This document shows, one piece after another, positions 8,840-17,363 of a DNA stretch of 64,000 nt; the first letter of the stretch is position 1; every line of letters starts with the position of its first letter. The stretch covers positions 62,001 through 126,000 of the forward strand of contig NZ_QVLR01000040.1 of NCBI RefSeq assembly GCF_014822185.1, written 5' to 3'. The DNA is from Azoarcus sp. Aa7 (GTDB lineage Bacteria > Pseudomonadota > Gammaproteobacteria > Burkholderiales > Rhodocyclaceae). The notes under the pieces were generated by a model. It saw only the letters and a program-made list of their open reading frames with translations, had not been told where the DNA came from and ran no database searches. A program made the position numbers and the translations under genes.

Positions 8840-10201
8840 ATGTTCGAAAAGATCCTGATTGCGAACCGCGGAGAGATCGCGCTGCGGGTGCTGCGCGCCT
8901 GCCGCGAGCTCGGCATCCGCACCGTCGCCGTGCATTCGGTCGCGGACACCGAGGCCAAGTACGTGAAGCTCGCCGACGAATCGGTGTGCATCGGCCCTGC
9001 CGCTTCGGCGCAGAGCTACCTCAACGTGCCGGCCATCATCTCGGCGGCGGAAGTCACCGACGCCGAAGCGATCCACCCCGGCTACGGCTTCCTGTCGGAG
9101 AACGCCGACTTCGCCGAGCGCGTCGAGCAGTCCGGCTTCGCGTTCATCGGCCCGCGCGCCGAAACGATCCGCCTGATGGGCGACAAGGTCAGCGCCAAGG
9201 ATGCGATGAAGGCCGCGGGCGTACCCTGCGTGCCGGGCTCCGAGGGCGCCCTGCCGGAAGACCCCAAGGAGATCGTCAAGATCGCGCGCGCGGTCGGCTA
9301 TCCGGTGATCATCAAGGCGGCCGGCGGCGGCGGCGGACGCGGCATGCGCGTGGTGCACACGGAAGCCGCGCTGCTCAACGCCGTCCAGACGACCCGCGCC
9401 GAGGCGCAGGCCGCATTCGGCAACCCGGTGGTCTACATGGAGAAGTTCCTCGAGAACCCACGCCATGTCGAGATCCAGGTTCTCGCCGACGAGCACGGCA
9501 ACGCAGTTTATCTGGGCGAGCGCGACTGCTCGATGCAGCGCCGCCACCAGAAGGTCATCGAGGAAGCGCCCGCGCCCGGCATCGATCGCAAAGCCATCGC
9601 CAAGGTCGGCGAGCGCTGCGCCGAAGCCTGCCGCAAGATCGGCTATCGCGGCGCCGGCACCTTCGAATTCCTGTTCGAAAACGGCGAGTTCTACTTTATC
9701 GAGATGAACACGCGCGTGCAGGTCGAGCACCCGGTCACCGAGCTGATCACCGGCATCGACATCGTGCAGGCGCAGATCCGCATCGCGGCGAACGAAAAGC
9801 TGTGGTTCGGCCAGAAGGACATCGTCTTCCGCGGTCACGCGGTCGAGTGCCGGATCAACGCCGAAGACCCGTTCAAGTTCACCCCCTGCCCCGGCAAGAT
9901 CACCAACTGGCACACGCCGGGCGGCCCGGGCATCCGCGTCGATTCGCACGTCTACAACGGCTACACGATCCCGCAGCACTACGACTCGATGATCGGCAAG
10001 CTGATCGCCTACGGCGACACGCGCGAGCAGGCGATCCGCCGCATGCGCATCGCGCTGTCGGAGATGGTCGTCGAAGGCATCAAGACGAACGTGGCGCTGC
10101 ACCAGGAACTCATGCTCGACGCGCGCTTCATCGAAGGCGGCACCAGCATCCACTACCTGGAGCACAAGCTGGCCGACCGCAACGAAGTCAAGAAGAGCTG
10201 A
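8840..10201 (+). CDS. accC: Acetyl-CoA carboxylase biotin carboxylase subunit
   Basis: 453 aa, the normal length. ATP-grasp enzyme that carboxylates the biotin on AccB using bicarbonate. Visible: [20 protein letters not shown], the Gly-rich ATP loop [27 protein letters not shown], and [14 protein letters not shown] with catalytic residues. It is directly downstream of accB. Confidence 0.98.
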   Translation: MFEKILIANRGEIALRVLRACRELGIRTVAVHSVADTEAKYVKLADESVCIGPAASAQSYLNVPAIISAAEVTDAEAIHPGYGFLSENADFAERVEQSGFAFIGPRAETIRLMGDKVSAKDAMKAAGVPCVPGSEGALPEDPKEIVKIARAVGYPVIIKAAGGGGGRGMRVVHTEAALLNAVQTTRAEAQAAFGNPVVYMEKFLENPRHVEIQVLADEHGNAVYLGERDCSMQRRHQKVIEEAPAPGIDRKAIAKVGERCAEACRKIGYRGAGTFEFLFENGEFYFIEMNTRVQVEHPVTELITGIDIVQAQIRIAANEKLWFGQKDIVFRGHAVECRINAEDPFKFTPCPGKITNWHTPGGPGIRVDSHVYNGYTIPQHYDSMIGKLIAYGDTREQAIRRMRIALSEMVVEGIKTNVALHQELMLDARFIEGGTSIHYLEHKLADRNEVKKS

Positions 10202-10220
10202 CGAGCCGGAGCCGCCTCTC

Positions 10221-11129
10221 ATGTGGATTTCCGTGACCCTGCAGGCCGAGGCGAAGAAGGCCGAGGCGCTGTCCGAGGCGCTGATGGAGGCGGGCGCGCT
10301 CTCCATCAGCATCGAGGACGCCGACGCCGGCACCGACGCCGAGCAGCCGCAGTTCGGCGAGCCGGGCCACCACCCGGTGGGCCTGTGGGACCACAGCCGC
10401 GTCATCGCGCTGTTCGCCGCCGACGCCGATCTCACGGTCGCCCTCGCACGTGCAGCGGCCGACGCGGGCTTCGACGCGGTGCCGCCCTTCACCCTCGAAG
10501 ATGTCGCGGAACAGAACTGGGTGCAGCTCACGCAAAGCCAGTTCGACCCGATCCGCATCACCGACCGGATGTGGATCGTGCCTTCCTGGCATACCGCCCC
10601 CGATCCGGACGCCATCAACATCGAGCTCGATCCCGGCATGGCCTTCGGCACGGGCTCGCACCCGACCACGCGTCTGTGCCTCGAGTGGTTGTGTGACGCG
10701 GTCACACCCGGCGCCACCGTACTCGATTACGGCTGCGGTTCGGGCATCCTCGGCATCGCCGCGGCAAAGCTGGGCGCCGCCGACGTGCTGGGCATCGACA
10801 TCGACGACAAGGCACTCGAGGCCGCGCACGACAATGCGCAGCGCAATGGCGTGACGATGCGCCTGCAGCATTCGCGCGAAGTGCTCGATGTGCAGTTCGA
10901 CATCGTCGTCGCAAACATCCTTACCAACCCGCTGTGCGTGCTCGCGCCCTTGCTGGCCGCGCGCGTGGCGCCCGGTGGACGGATCGCGCTGTCGGGCGTG
11001 CTCGACACCCAGACCGATCAGGTCATCGCGGCCTACGCCCCCTTCATCGCCCTGCGCGTCGGCGCGACCCACGAGGGCTGGGCGCGACTGGAAGGCACCC
11101 GGCCCGCCACCGGGGCCGGCAACGACTGA
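10221..11129 (+). CDS. prmA: Ribosomal protein L11 methyltransferase
   Basis: 302 aa. SAM-dependent trimethylation of ribosomal protein L11. The substrate-binding N-terminal domain is followed by [21 protein letters not shown], the SAM loop [18 protein letters not shown] (about 168-185) and NILTNPL. It lies 20 bp after accC, and its TGA overlaps the next ATG (ATGA), so it is coupled to the DUF3426 gene. Confidence 0.97.
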   Translation: MWISVTLQAEAKKAEALSEALMEAGALSISIEDADAGTDAEQPQFGEPGHHPVGLWDHSRVIALFAADADLTVALARAAADAGFDAVPPFTLEDVAEQNWVQLTQSQFDPIRITDRMWIVPSWHTAPDPDAINIELDPGMAFGTGSHPTTRLCLEWLCDAVTPGATVLDYGCGSGILGIAAAKLGAADVLGIDIDDKALEAAHDNAQRNGVTMRLQHSREVLDVQFDIVVANILTNPLCVLAPLLAARVAPGGRIALSGVLDTQTDQVIAAYAPFIALRVGATHEGWARLEGTRPATGAGND

Positions 11130-12328
11130 TGCTCGCCCGCTGCCCGGCCTGCCACACGGTATTCCGGGTACGGAGCGAGCAGCTGCGCGCGCACCACGGG
11201 CAAGTGCGCTGCGGCAGCTGCCTGCTCCCGTTCGACGCACTGGACAACCTGATCGAGGAGATGCCTCCTCCTGCAGCACCCAGGACGCCCGAGCCGGCAC
11301 CGGACCGCTCCGATCGCTTCTTCGTGCTGGAAGACAAGGCGGCCGAAACCTTCTCGGACGAGCTCGACTTCGAATTGCCCGACGCGCTCGTCCCGCAGCG
11401 CACGGCGCAACGCGACGCAACCGGTCCGCGGCAGGAACCCGAGGAACGCACGCCCGCGCCGCCGATATTTCCGCTCGACGCCGCCGGAGCGGATCGCCAC
11501 GTAGCGGGCGCGCCCGCCGCGGCTCCACAAAGCCTCAAACCGGAAACCGACGAACTGCAGGCGGCGACCGGAAAGCCCGAGCAGGAGCACCGGAGCAAAG
11601 AAGATATCGACACGCCCGCGCACCGGTCATGGCGGGATAACGATGATCTGGAGCAGCCGGAACCTGCACAGGAATACGCGCCCGACACCCTGACGCCCGG
11701 CCCTGCGTCGACGGACCGGCTCGAGCCGGGTTTCGTGACGCCGCCACGCGTCGAAGAGGATTCCCTTGCCGAAGAATCCGCGCCTGCCCCCAACGAACCG
11801 GCGACGGATACCGAAGACGAGTTCGCAGACTATGCACCGCCGGCGCCCCCCCCTGCCCGCCGCAGCCTCACCGGCCTTGCCATCGGCCTGCTGAGCGGGA
11901 TGCTCGCGGCGCAGTTGCTCTATCTTTTCCGCGCCGACCTCGCACGGGAATGGCCATCCTTGCGGCCGGTGCTGGTAACGGCATGCCACGCCCTGGGCTG
12001 CACCGTCGAACTGCCGCACATCGCCGGCCTGATCAGCGTCGAATCCTCGGACTTGCAATCCGAGCCCGGCAAGGCGGCCAACCTCGTCCTGAACGCGACG
12101 ATCCGCAACCGCGCGCCCCATCCGCTGGCTTGGCCGCACCTCGAACTGACCCTCACCGACGCGCGGGACCGCCCGCTTGTGAGGCGCGTACTCACGCCAC
12201 AGGACTGGTTTCCGGACGCAGATCTCGAACAGGGATTCGCCACCGGACGCGACATTGCCGTCACCCTACCGTTTTCGGCGAACGGACTGGGCGCGACCGG
12301 ATACCGGATCTACGCCTTCTACCCCTGA
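11129..12328 (+). CDS. Zinc-ribbon and DUF3426 membrane protein
   Basis: 399 aa. The N-terminus [20 protein letters not shown] with a second CGSC (Cys pairs at about 5/8 and 29/32) is an MJ0042-type zinc ribbon. A long acidic, Pro-rich low-complexity region follows (about 45-240), then one membrane helix (SLTGLAIGLLSGMLAAQLLYL, about 248-268) and a C-terminal DUF3426 beta domain. This topology suggests a cytoplasmic zinc ribbon and a periplasmic DUF3426 part. Its role is unknown. The start overlaps the prmA stop (ATGA); longer in-frame starts lie inside prmA and are not needed. Confidence 0.88.
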   Translation: MLARCPACHTVFRVRSEQLRAHHGQVRCGSCLLPFDALDNLIEEMPPPAAPRTPEPAPDRSDRFFVLEDKAAETFSDELDFELPDALVPQRTAQRDATGPRQEPEERTPAPPIFPLDAAGADRHVAGAPAAAPQSLKPETDELQAATGKPEQEHRSKEDIDTPAHRSWRDNDDLEQPEPAQEYAPDTLTPGPASTDRLEPGFVTPPRVEEDSLAEESAPAPNEPATDTEDEFADYAPPAPPPARRSLTGLAIGLLSGMLAAQLLYLFRADLAREWPSLRPVLVTACHALGCTVELPHIAGLISVESSDLQSEPGKAANLVLNATIRNRAPHPLAWPHLELTLTDARDRPLVRRVLTPQDWFPDADLEQGFATGRDIAVTLPFSANGLGATGYRIYAFYP

Positions 12329-12348
12329 CACTCACGCGACGCCACCCC

Positions 12349-12741
12349 ATGCCCCAGCCGCATCACGAGCATCACGAAAGCCCGTTCAAGGGCAAGACCG
12401 GACTCACCCGCCTGTTCAACGCCCTGCGCTACTCGTTCGACGGCCTGAGCGCAGCCTTCCGGCACGAGGACGCCTTCCGCCAGGAGTGCATCCTCGCCGC
12501 GATTCTCATCCCGCTCGCGCTGTTCATGCCCGTCACCGGGGCGGGCAAGGCCCTGCTCATCGGCAGCGTGCTGTTCGTGATGATCGTGGAACTGATCAAC
12601 TCGGCGATCGAAGCGACGGTCGACCGCGTTTCCCTCGAACGCCACCTGCTCGCCAAGCGGGCGAAGGACATAGGCAGCGCCGCCGTCCTTCTTGCGCTCG
12701 TCAATCTTGCCTGCGTGTGGGGATTGGTCCTGCTGGGCTGA
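12349..12741 (+). CDS. dgkA: Diacylglycerol kinase (integral membrane)
   Basis: 130 aa. Phosphorylates diacylglycerol to phosphatidate in the inner membrane, recycling DAG from envelope glycan synthesis. Typical DgkA features: the amphipathic LTRLFNALRYSFDGLSAAF, EDAFRQE, three membrane helices, and VELINSAIEATVDR with the catalytic Glu region. A His-rich tail (HHEHHE) sits at the N-terminus. It begins 20 bp after the DUF3426 gene and is followed by a palindromic terminator-like site. Confidence 0.95.
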   Translation: MPQPHHEHHESPFKGKTGLTRLFNALRYSFDGLSAAFRHEDAFRQECILAAILIPLALFMPVTGAGKALLIGSVLFVMIVELINSAIEATVDRVSLERHLLAKRAKDIGSAAVLLALVNLACVWGLVLLG

Positions 12742-12745
12742 TCGG

Positions 12746-12761
12746 GGCCCTCGCGAGGGCC
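12746..12761. terminator. Palindrome between convergent genes (possible bidirectional terminator)
   Basis: GGCCCTCGCGAGGGCC, a perfect 16-bp palindrome between the dgkA stop (12741) and the stop of the leftward lipoprotein gene (12766). There is no T-run, so it is a hairpin candidate only. Confidence 0.5.
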
Positions 12762-12765
12762 TGAC

Positions 12766-13242
12766 TCAGCGCGTCACACGCGTGGTCGATCCGTCGCGCA
12801 CGATGCGGACCGAATCGCCGGAACGGAAATCCTCGCCCTTGTCGTCCTGAACGACCGCCATGAGCTGATTGTTCTCAAGCCGGACGGTGACCTCGACGCC
12901 TTGGGAGCGGGTCGCGCCCTCCTCGATCGCCGAACCGGCAAGGCCGCCGGCAACCGCACCGATCACCGTCGCGATCGCCGCACCACGCCCTTCGCCGATG
13001 CCGCTGCCCGCGATGCCGCCGATCGCCGCCCCCCCGAGCGCGCCGATCGGGGTCTTGGTCCCTTCGAGTTTCACGTAGCGAACCGATTCGACCACACCAT
13101 ACTGCACCGTCATTGCCCGGCGCGCCTCGCCCCGCGAATAGGTCTCGCCGCCGAGGCCAGTCGCGCAACCACCCAGCCCGAACCCCAGCACCGCCACGGC
13201 AAATGCCGCCGCAACGGCACGCTGCCTCGTGTCCATCACCAT
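12766..13242 (-). CDS. Glycine-zipper outer-membrane lipoprotein, SlyB/PcP-like
   Basis: 158 aa from the ATG at 13242 (156 from 13236). Signal peptide with lipobox GLGGC, then a 17 kDa surface-antigen type glycine zipper (GALGGAAIGGIAGSGIGEGRG and GAVAGGLAGSAIEEG, about 85-120) that inserts in the outer membrane. The C-terminal part (VEVTVRLENNQLMAVVQD) matches the SlyB/PcP pattern. The start region overlaps the stop of the upstream PfkB kinase gene, so the two are translationally coupled. Confidence 0.88.
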   Translation of the reverse strand: MVMDTRQRAVAAAFAVAVLGFGLGGCATGLGGETYSRGEARRAMTVQYGVVESVRYVKLEGTKTPIGALGGAAIGGIAGSGIGEGRGAAIATVIGAVAGGLAGSAIEEGATRSQGVEVTVRLENNQLMAVVQDDKGEDFRSGDSVRIVRDGSTTRVTR

Positions 13243-14171
13243 AATGCCTCTCCAAATGCCTTCGCATAACGCGCGGCGATCGCCTCGCGATCCGGCGCGT
13301 GATTCTGCCCCCCGCGACTGGCGATCTTGATCGATCCCATCAGGGACGCCAAGCGCCCGGTCCGCGTCCAATCGTAAGCTTGTGCAATCCCGTACAGCAG
13401 CCCCGCCCGGTAGGCATCGCCACACCCGGTCGGATCGACCACATCATCGGCCGGCACGCAGGGGATCTCGAAGCACCGTCCTTCCGCATAGATGCGCGAG
13501 CCCTCCGGCCCCAGCGTGACGACCAGCGCCTCGACGCTTTCCGCCAACTGCTCCAAAGAACGCCCGGTCCGCTCGCACAGCAGACGCGCCTCGTAATCAT
13601 TGACCGTGCAATAGGTGGCCTGGTTCAGGCATTGCAGCAACTCCTCGCCCGAGAACAGCGGCATCCCCTGGCCCGGATCGAACACGAAGGGCACGCCCGC
13701 ATCGGCGAACTGCGCGACGTGGTTCAGCATGCCGTCGCGACCGTCCGGCGACACGATCCCGAGCTTCACGCCGTTCGCGTCCTGCACCCGGTTGAGATGC
13801 GAGTAGTTCATCGCCCCGGGGTGGAAGGCGGTGATCTGGTTGTCGTCGAGATCGGTGGTGATGAAGGCCTGCGCGGTAAAGCTGTCCGGCACATGCTTCA
13901 CGTGATCCTGGCGCAACCCGAGGTGCTGCAGGCGCTGGCGGTAGGGCTCGGCATCGTCCCCCACCGTCGCCATGATCAGCGGGTCCGCGCCCAGCAGTTT
14001 CAGGTTGTAGGCGATGTTCCCGGCGCACCCGCCGAATTCGCGCCGCATGTCCGGCACGAGAAAGGACACGTTCAGGATGTGGATCTGCTCGGGAAGGATG
14101 TGGCGCTTGAAACGATCGTGGAACACCATGATCGTGTCGTAGGCCATGGAGCCGCAGACGAGGATGGACAT
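13236..14171 (-). CDS. PfkB-family carbohydrate/adenosine kinase
   Basis: 311 aa ribokinase-fold kinase. Motif 1 is FGGCAGNIAYNLKLLG (about 46-61) and motif 2 with the catalytic Asp is DPTGCGDAYRAGLL (about 248-261). Betaproteobacterial members are often called adenosine kinase, but the substrate cannot be read from the sequence. It overlaps the next lipoprotein gene at its 3' end. Confidence 0.88.
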   Translation of the reverse strand: MSILVCGSMAYDTIMVFHDRFKRHILPEQIHILNVSFLVPDMRREFGGCAGNIAYNLKLLGADPLIMATVGDDAEPYRQRLQHLGLRQDHVKHVPDSFTAQAFITTDLDDNQITAFHPGAMNYSHLNRVQDANGVKLGIVSPDGRDGMLNHVAQFADAGVPFVFDPGQGMPLFSGEELLQCLNQATYCTVNDYEARLLCERTGRSLEQLAESVEALVVTLGPEGSRIYAEGRCFEIPCVPADDVVDPTGCGDAYRAGLLYGIAQAYDWTRTGRLASLMGSIKIASRGGQNHAPDREAIAARYAKAFGEALW

Positions 14172-14226
14172 TCAGTAACCCGGAGGAAGGAAAATCCCGC
14201 CATTATAGGGCGCCGCAGCATTGCCC

Positions 14227-14637
14227 CTACAACGCCGCCCGCAGCTTTGCCGCCATCTCCTCGAGCGCCTCGCGCGGGGGATTCTTGGCCGGCCACGCCA
14301 GCGCCATACCGTCGCCCTCCCAACGTGGCACGACGTGGATGTGGAAGTGGAACACCGTCTGGGCCCCGGCCTTCTCGTTGGCCTGCAGAAGCGTCACGCC
14401 CTCGCAGCCGACGACCGCCTTAAGCGCACGCGCCATCCGAGCCGCAGTGCGGAAAGCGGCCCCGGCCAGCTCGTCGTCGAGTTCATAGATATTCGCACGG
14501 TGCGGCTTCACGACCACCAGCATGTGCCCGGGATTCACCGACTGCAAGTCCATGAACACCAGCGTCGACTCGTCCTCGAACACCCTGGAGGCGGGCAACT
14601 CCCCCTTCACGATGCGGCAGAACACACAGTTTTCCAT
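14227..14637 (-). CDS. HIT-family nucleotide hydrolase/transferase
   Basis: 136 aa. CxxC near the N-terminus (CVFCRIV), then the histidine-triad motif HFHIHVVPRW (about 106-115). HIT proteins hydrolyse nucleoside phosphoramidates or dinucleoside polyphosphates. It is of normal length and single-gene, leftward. The gap to the olsB-like gene (117 bp) is the divergent control region. Confidence 0.92.
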   Translation of the reverse strand: MENCVFCRIVKGELPASRVFEDESTLVFMDLQSVNPGHMLVVVKPHRANIYELDDELAGAAFRTAARMARALKAVVGCEGVTLLQANEKAGAQTVFHFHIHVVPRWEGDGMALAWPAKNPPREALEEMAAKLRAAL

Positions 14638-14754
14638 TGACCCTCCCGAAGCAGACCGAACTCGATTTCGTCACCCCATCGTAACGCCCTCGTCATGGCA
14701 CCGCAACGCAGCATTTCGACAATGCGGGCACACGCCAGAACAAGGATGAACGTC

Positions 14755-15513
14755 ATGCTTCAGAAACAGGCGCACACTGCGGAACGCCGCAGCCGCAACC
14801 TGCACGTCGGGCTCGCAGGCTGCGAAACCGAGATCCTCGAAGCGCAGAAGCTGCGCTACCGCATATTCGCCGACGAAATGGGCGCCCGCCTGCCGAGCCG
14901 CACGCCGGGCGTCGACCGCGACATCTACGACCCCTACTGCGAGCACCTGATCGTGCGCGACGAGGCTGCCGGACGCATTGTCGGCACCTACCGCATCCTG
15001 TCGCCCGCGGCCGCACGCAAGGTCGGCGGCTACTACTCCGAGAACGAGTTCGACCTCACGCGCCTGCAGCACTTGCGCAACCGCATCGTCGAGATCGGCC
15101 GCTCGTGCATCGACGCCGACTACCGCAGCGGCGCCGTCATCACGCTGCTGTGGGCCGGTCTCGCCCGTTACATGCGGGAAAACGGCTACGACTACCTGAT
15201 CGGCTGCGCCTCCGTCAGCATGGCCGACGGCGGACACACTGCCGCCAGCCTGTACAATCGCCTCAAGGACGAGCACGCCGCGCCGCTCGAGTACCGTGTC
15301 TTCCCGCGCTGCCCCCTGCCCCTCGAACACCTGCGCAACGACCTGCCGGGCGAGGCACCGCCGCTCGTCAAGGGCTACCTGCGCGCCGGCGCTTGGATCT
15401 GCGGCGAACCGGCGTGGGACCCCGACTTCAACACCGCCGACCTGCCCATCCTGCTGTCGATGAACCGGCTCGACGGACGTTACGCCAAGCACTTCATGGG
15501 ATGCCAAGACTGA
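14755..15513 (+). CDS. olsB: Ornithine-lipid N-acyltransferase OlsB-like (GNAT)
   Basis: 252 aa from the ATG at 14755, chosen because AAGGA lies 8 bp upstream (14742-14746); ATGs at 14746 and 14695 are possible. OlsB transfers a 3-hydroxyacyl chain from acyl-ACP to the alpha-amino group of ornithine. Hemolysin-like GNAT features: LRYRIFADEMGA, DxYDPYCEHLIVRD, GTYRIL, EIGRSCIDADYRSG and GCASV. It overlaps the downstream acyltransferase by 13 bp, the usual olsB-olsA arrangement for ornithine lipids. The lipid product is inferred. Confidence 0.87.
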   Translation: MLQKQAHTAERRSRNLHVGLAGCETEILEAQKLRYRIFADEMGARLPSRTPGVDRDIYDPYCEHLIVRDEAAGRIVGTYRILSPAAARKVGGYYSENEFDLTRLQHLRNRIVEIGRSCIDADYRSGAVITLLWAGLARYMRENGYDYLIGCASVSMADGGHTAASLYNRLKDEHAAPLEYRVFPRCPLPLEHLRNDLPGEAPPLVKGYLRAGAWICGEPAWDPDFNTADLPILLSMNRLDGRYAKHFMGCQD

Positions 15514-16337
15514 AAACGCACGCCCCTCGACCACTGCCCCGCCCACCCGCCCCGTACTGGCTGCGCGTGTGGCGTTACCTGCGCCTCGCACTGCACGTTG
15601 CGCAAGGGTTGCTCATGGTTCTCGCCATCTATCCTCTGACCGGCGAAGCGACGCACCGCAACCTGCGCCGCCGTTGGTCGCAAAAGCTGCTCGCCATCCT
15701 CGGTGTCGAACTGCGCGTGGCAGGACACGCCATCCAGCCCGGCTGCATGCTCGTCGCCAACCACATCTCGTGGCTCGACATCTTCGTCATCAACGCCCTC
15801 GCGCCCTCGGCCTTCGTGTCCAAGGCCGAGGTGCGCGGCTGGCCGCTGATCGGCTGGCTCGCAGCCAGAAACGAAACCGTTTTCCTGCGCCGCGGTAGCC
15901 GCGGCCACGCGAAAATCATCAACGCGGAGATCGCTGCCCTCCTTGATGCCGCACGCAATGTCGCGGTCTTCCCTGAAGGTACGACCACCGACGGTAGCCA
16001 CGTTCTGCATTTCCACGCCGCCCTCCTGCAACCGGCAATCGAATGCGGCCATCCGATCCAGCCGCTTGCGCTCTTCTACGTGGGCGTCGACGGTCAGCCG
16101 AACCGCGCCGCCGCCTACGACGGGGACATCACGCTCGGACAGAGCTTCGGCAAGATCGTCGCCGAACCCCGCCTCATCGCACGCATCGACGCCGCAGCGC
16201 CAATAGCCACCGGAGCTATGCACCGCCGTGACCTGGCCGCGATGGCCCACACGGCAATCGTCGCGCGATTGCATAGTGTCGGGGATGTGACTGCGCACGG
16301 CCCCCGGAACGAGGAAGCGGGAAAGAAGGTCGCCTAA
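15501..16337 (+). CDS. olsA: Lysophospholipid-type acyltransferase, OlsA/PlsC-like
   Basis: 278 aa. One N-terminal membrane segment (about 30-50), then the acyltransferase motifs NHISWLD (NHx4D form), SKAEVRGWPLIGWLA and FPEGTTTDG. Paired with OlsB it would add the second acyl chain to lyso-ornithine lipid; alone it could act as a 1-acyl-glycerol-3-P acyltransferase. The ATG at 15501 lies within olsB. Its stop overlaps the convergent apaH stop by a few bases. Confidence 0.86.
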   Translation: MPRLKTHAPRPLPRPPAPYWLRVWRYLRLALHVAQGLLMVLAIYPLTGEATHRNLRRRWSQKLLAILGVELRVAGHAIQPGCMLVANHISWLDIFVINALAPSAFVSKAEVRGWPLIGWLAARNETVFLRRGSRGHAKIINAEIAALLDAARNVAVFPEGTTTDGSHVLHFHAALLQPAIECGHPIQPLALFYVGVDGQPNRAAAYDGDITLGQSFGKIVAEPRLIARIDAAAPIATGAMHRRDLAAMAHTAIVARLHSVGDVTAHGPRNEEAGKKVA

Positions 16338-17131
16338 GCCTGAACCTGAAACACGGCGCCGTCCTCGAGGCGCACCGCCGTCAGCTTGCCGCCCCAGACG
16401 CAGCCGGAATCGAGCGCGATGAGGCCCGGAGCCCGGTAGAAACCCAGCGCCGACCAGTGGCCGCAGACGATCGTATGGGTCGTGCTCAAGCGCCCGGGCG
16501 TCGTAAACCACGGCATCGTGCCCGCCGGCGCGCGCATCGGCGAACCCTTCGCCTGCAGCGCCATGCGCCCGTCAGCGCTGCAGAAGCGCATGCGAGTCAG
16601 CGCATTGACGACGACCCGGTGGCGCTCCAACCCGGTCAGGTTCTCCGACCACGCATCCGGCTCGTTGCCCCCCAGATGCTTGAGCAAGTCCTGCGCATCC
16701 GGTCCAACCAGTGCGGCACTCACATCCGCCGCAAGCTCCTCCGCGCACGCAACACTCCACTGCGGCAGCAGCCCCGCATGCACCATCGCGAAATCGCCCT
16801 CGACGTGCATCAGCGGCCGGGACGCAACCCACGCCAGCAGTTCCTCGCGATCCGGTGCTTCCAGCACCTGGAACAGGGTGTCATCGTCGTCCAGGCGCTT
16901 GTGTCCTGCCGCGACCATCAGGAGATAGAGATCGTGGTTCCCCAGCACGATCGTCGCCGCATCGCCCAGCCCCGACAGGAAGCGCAACGTCTGCACCGAC
17001 TCGGGGCCTCGATTCACCATGTCACCCACAATCCACAGGCGGTCCGCCTTCGGGTCGAAAGCGATCCGCTCCAGCAGGCGCTGGAGCACTGAATAACAAC
17101 CTTGAATATCGCCTATCGCGTACCTGGCCAT
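16334..17131 (-). CDS. apaH: Symmetrical bis(5'-nucleosyl)-tetraphosphatase
   Basis: 265 aa metallophosphatase that splits Ap4A and decaps Np4-capped RNA. Motifs: GDIQGCY, GDMVNRGPES, GNHD, VHAG and GHWSALG. The start at 17131 (MARYAIGD) fits the family; an ATG at 17155 would add eight residues. It is convergent with olsA, and REP-like sequence lies upstream. Confidence 0.96.
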   Translation of the reverse strand: MARYAIGDIQGCYSVLQRLLERIAFDPKADRLWIVGDMVNRGPESVQTLRFLSGLGDAATIVLGNHDLYLLMVAAGHKRLDDDDTLFQVLEAPDREELLAWVASRPLMHVEGDFAMVHAGLLPQWSVACAEELAADVSAALVGPDAQDLLKHLGGNEPDAWSENLTGLERHRVVVNALTRMRFCSADGRMALQAKGSPMRAPAGTMPWFTTPGRLSTTHTIVCGHWSALGFYRAPGLIALDSGCVWGGKLTAVRLEDGAVFQVQA

Positions 17132-17194
17132 GGAAATCGGGTGCGTCACCGACATTGCGGGCGCTACAAGAAAGCAACGACTTGATTCTATCGC

Positions 17195-17250
17195 GTGGGA
17201 GCGCCTTCAGCCGCGAATCGCCGGTGTCACACGATCCGACGCTCCCAAAT
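17195..17250. repeat. Degraded REP element, family 1
   Basis: GTGGGAGCGCCTTCAGCCGC at 17195-17214, continuing GAATCGCCGGTGTC, matches one arm and part of the spacer of the element at 5037-5106. The second arm survives only as GACGCTCCCA near 17239-17248, so the pair looks partly deleted. It lies between apaH and wbpM. Confidence 0.75.
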
Positions 17251-17267
17251 TTCCGGCGACCGGATCG

Positions 17268-17297
17268 TAGGGCGGGAGCAGCGTAGCGAATCCCGCC
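17268..17297. repeat. REP-like element, family 2, copy 1
   Basis: GTAGGGCGGG, ten variable bases (AGCAGCGTAG), then CGAATCCCGCC. The outer GGCGGG/CCCGCC pair. Similar elements occur at 43891-43922 and 45325-45356, all sharing the GTAGGGCGG head. Confidence 0.7.
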
Positions 17298-17363
17298 GCG
17301 CGGCGGCCGGGCGGATTCCGGAGCCTGGTTTGGCTGGATACCGCTGCGGGCGGAGGAGCTCCG

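Noticed and set aside
8819-10717. Minus-strand frame of 632 codons
   Set aside because: Antisense to accC and prmA, which are certain genes.
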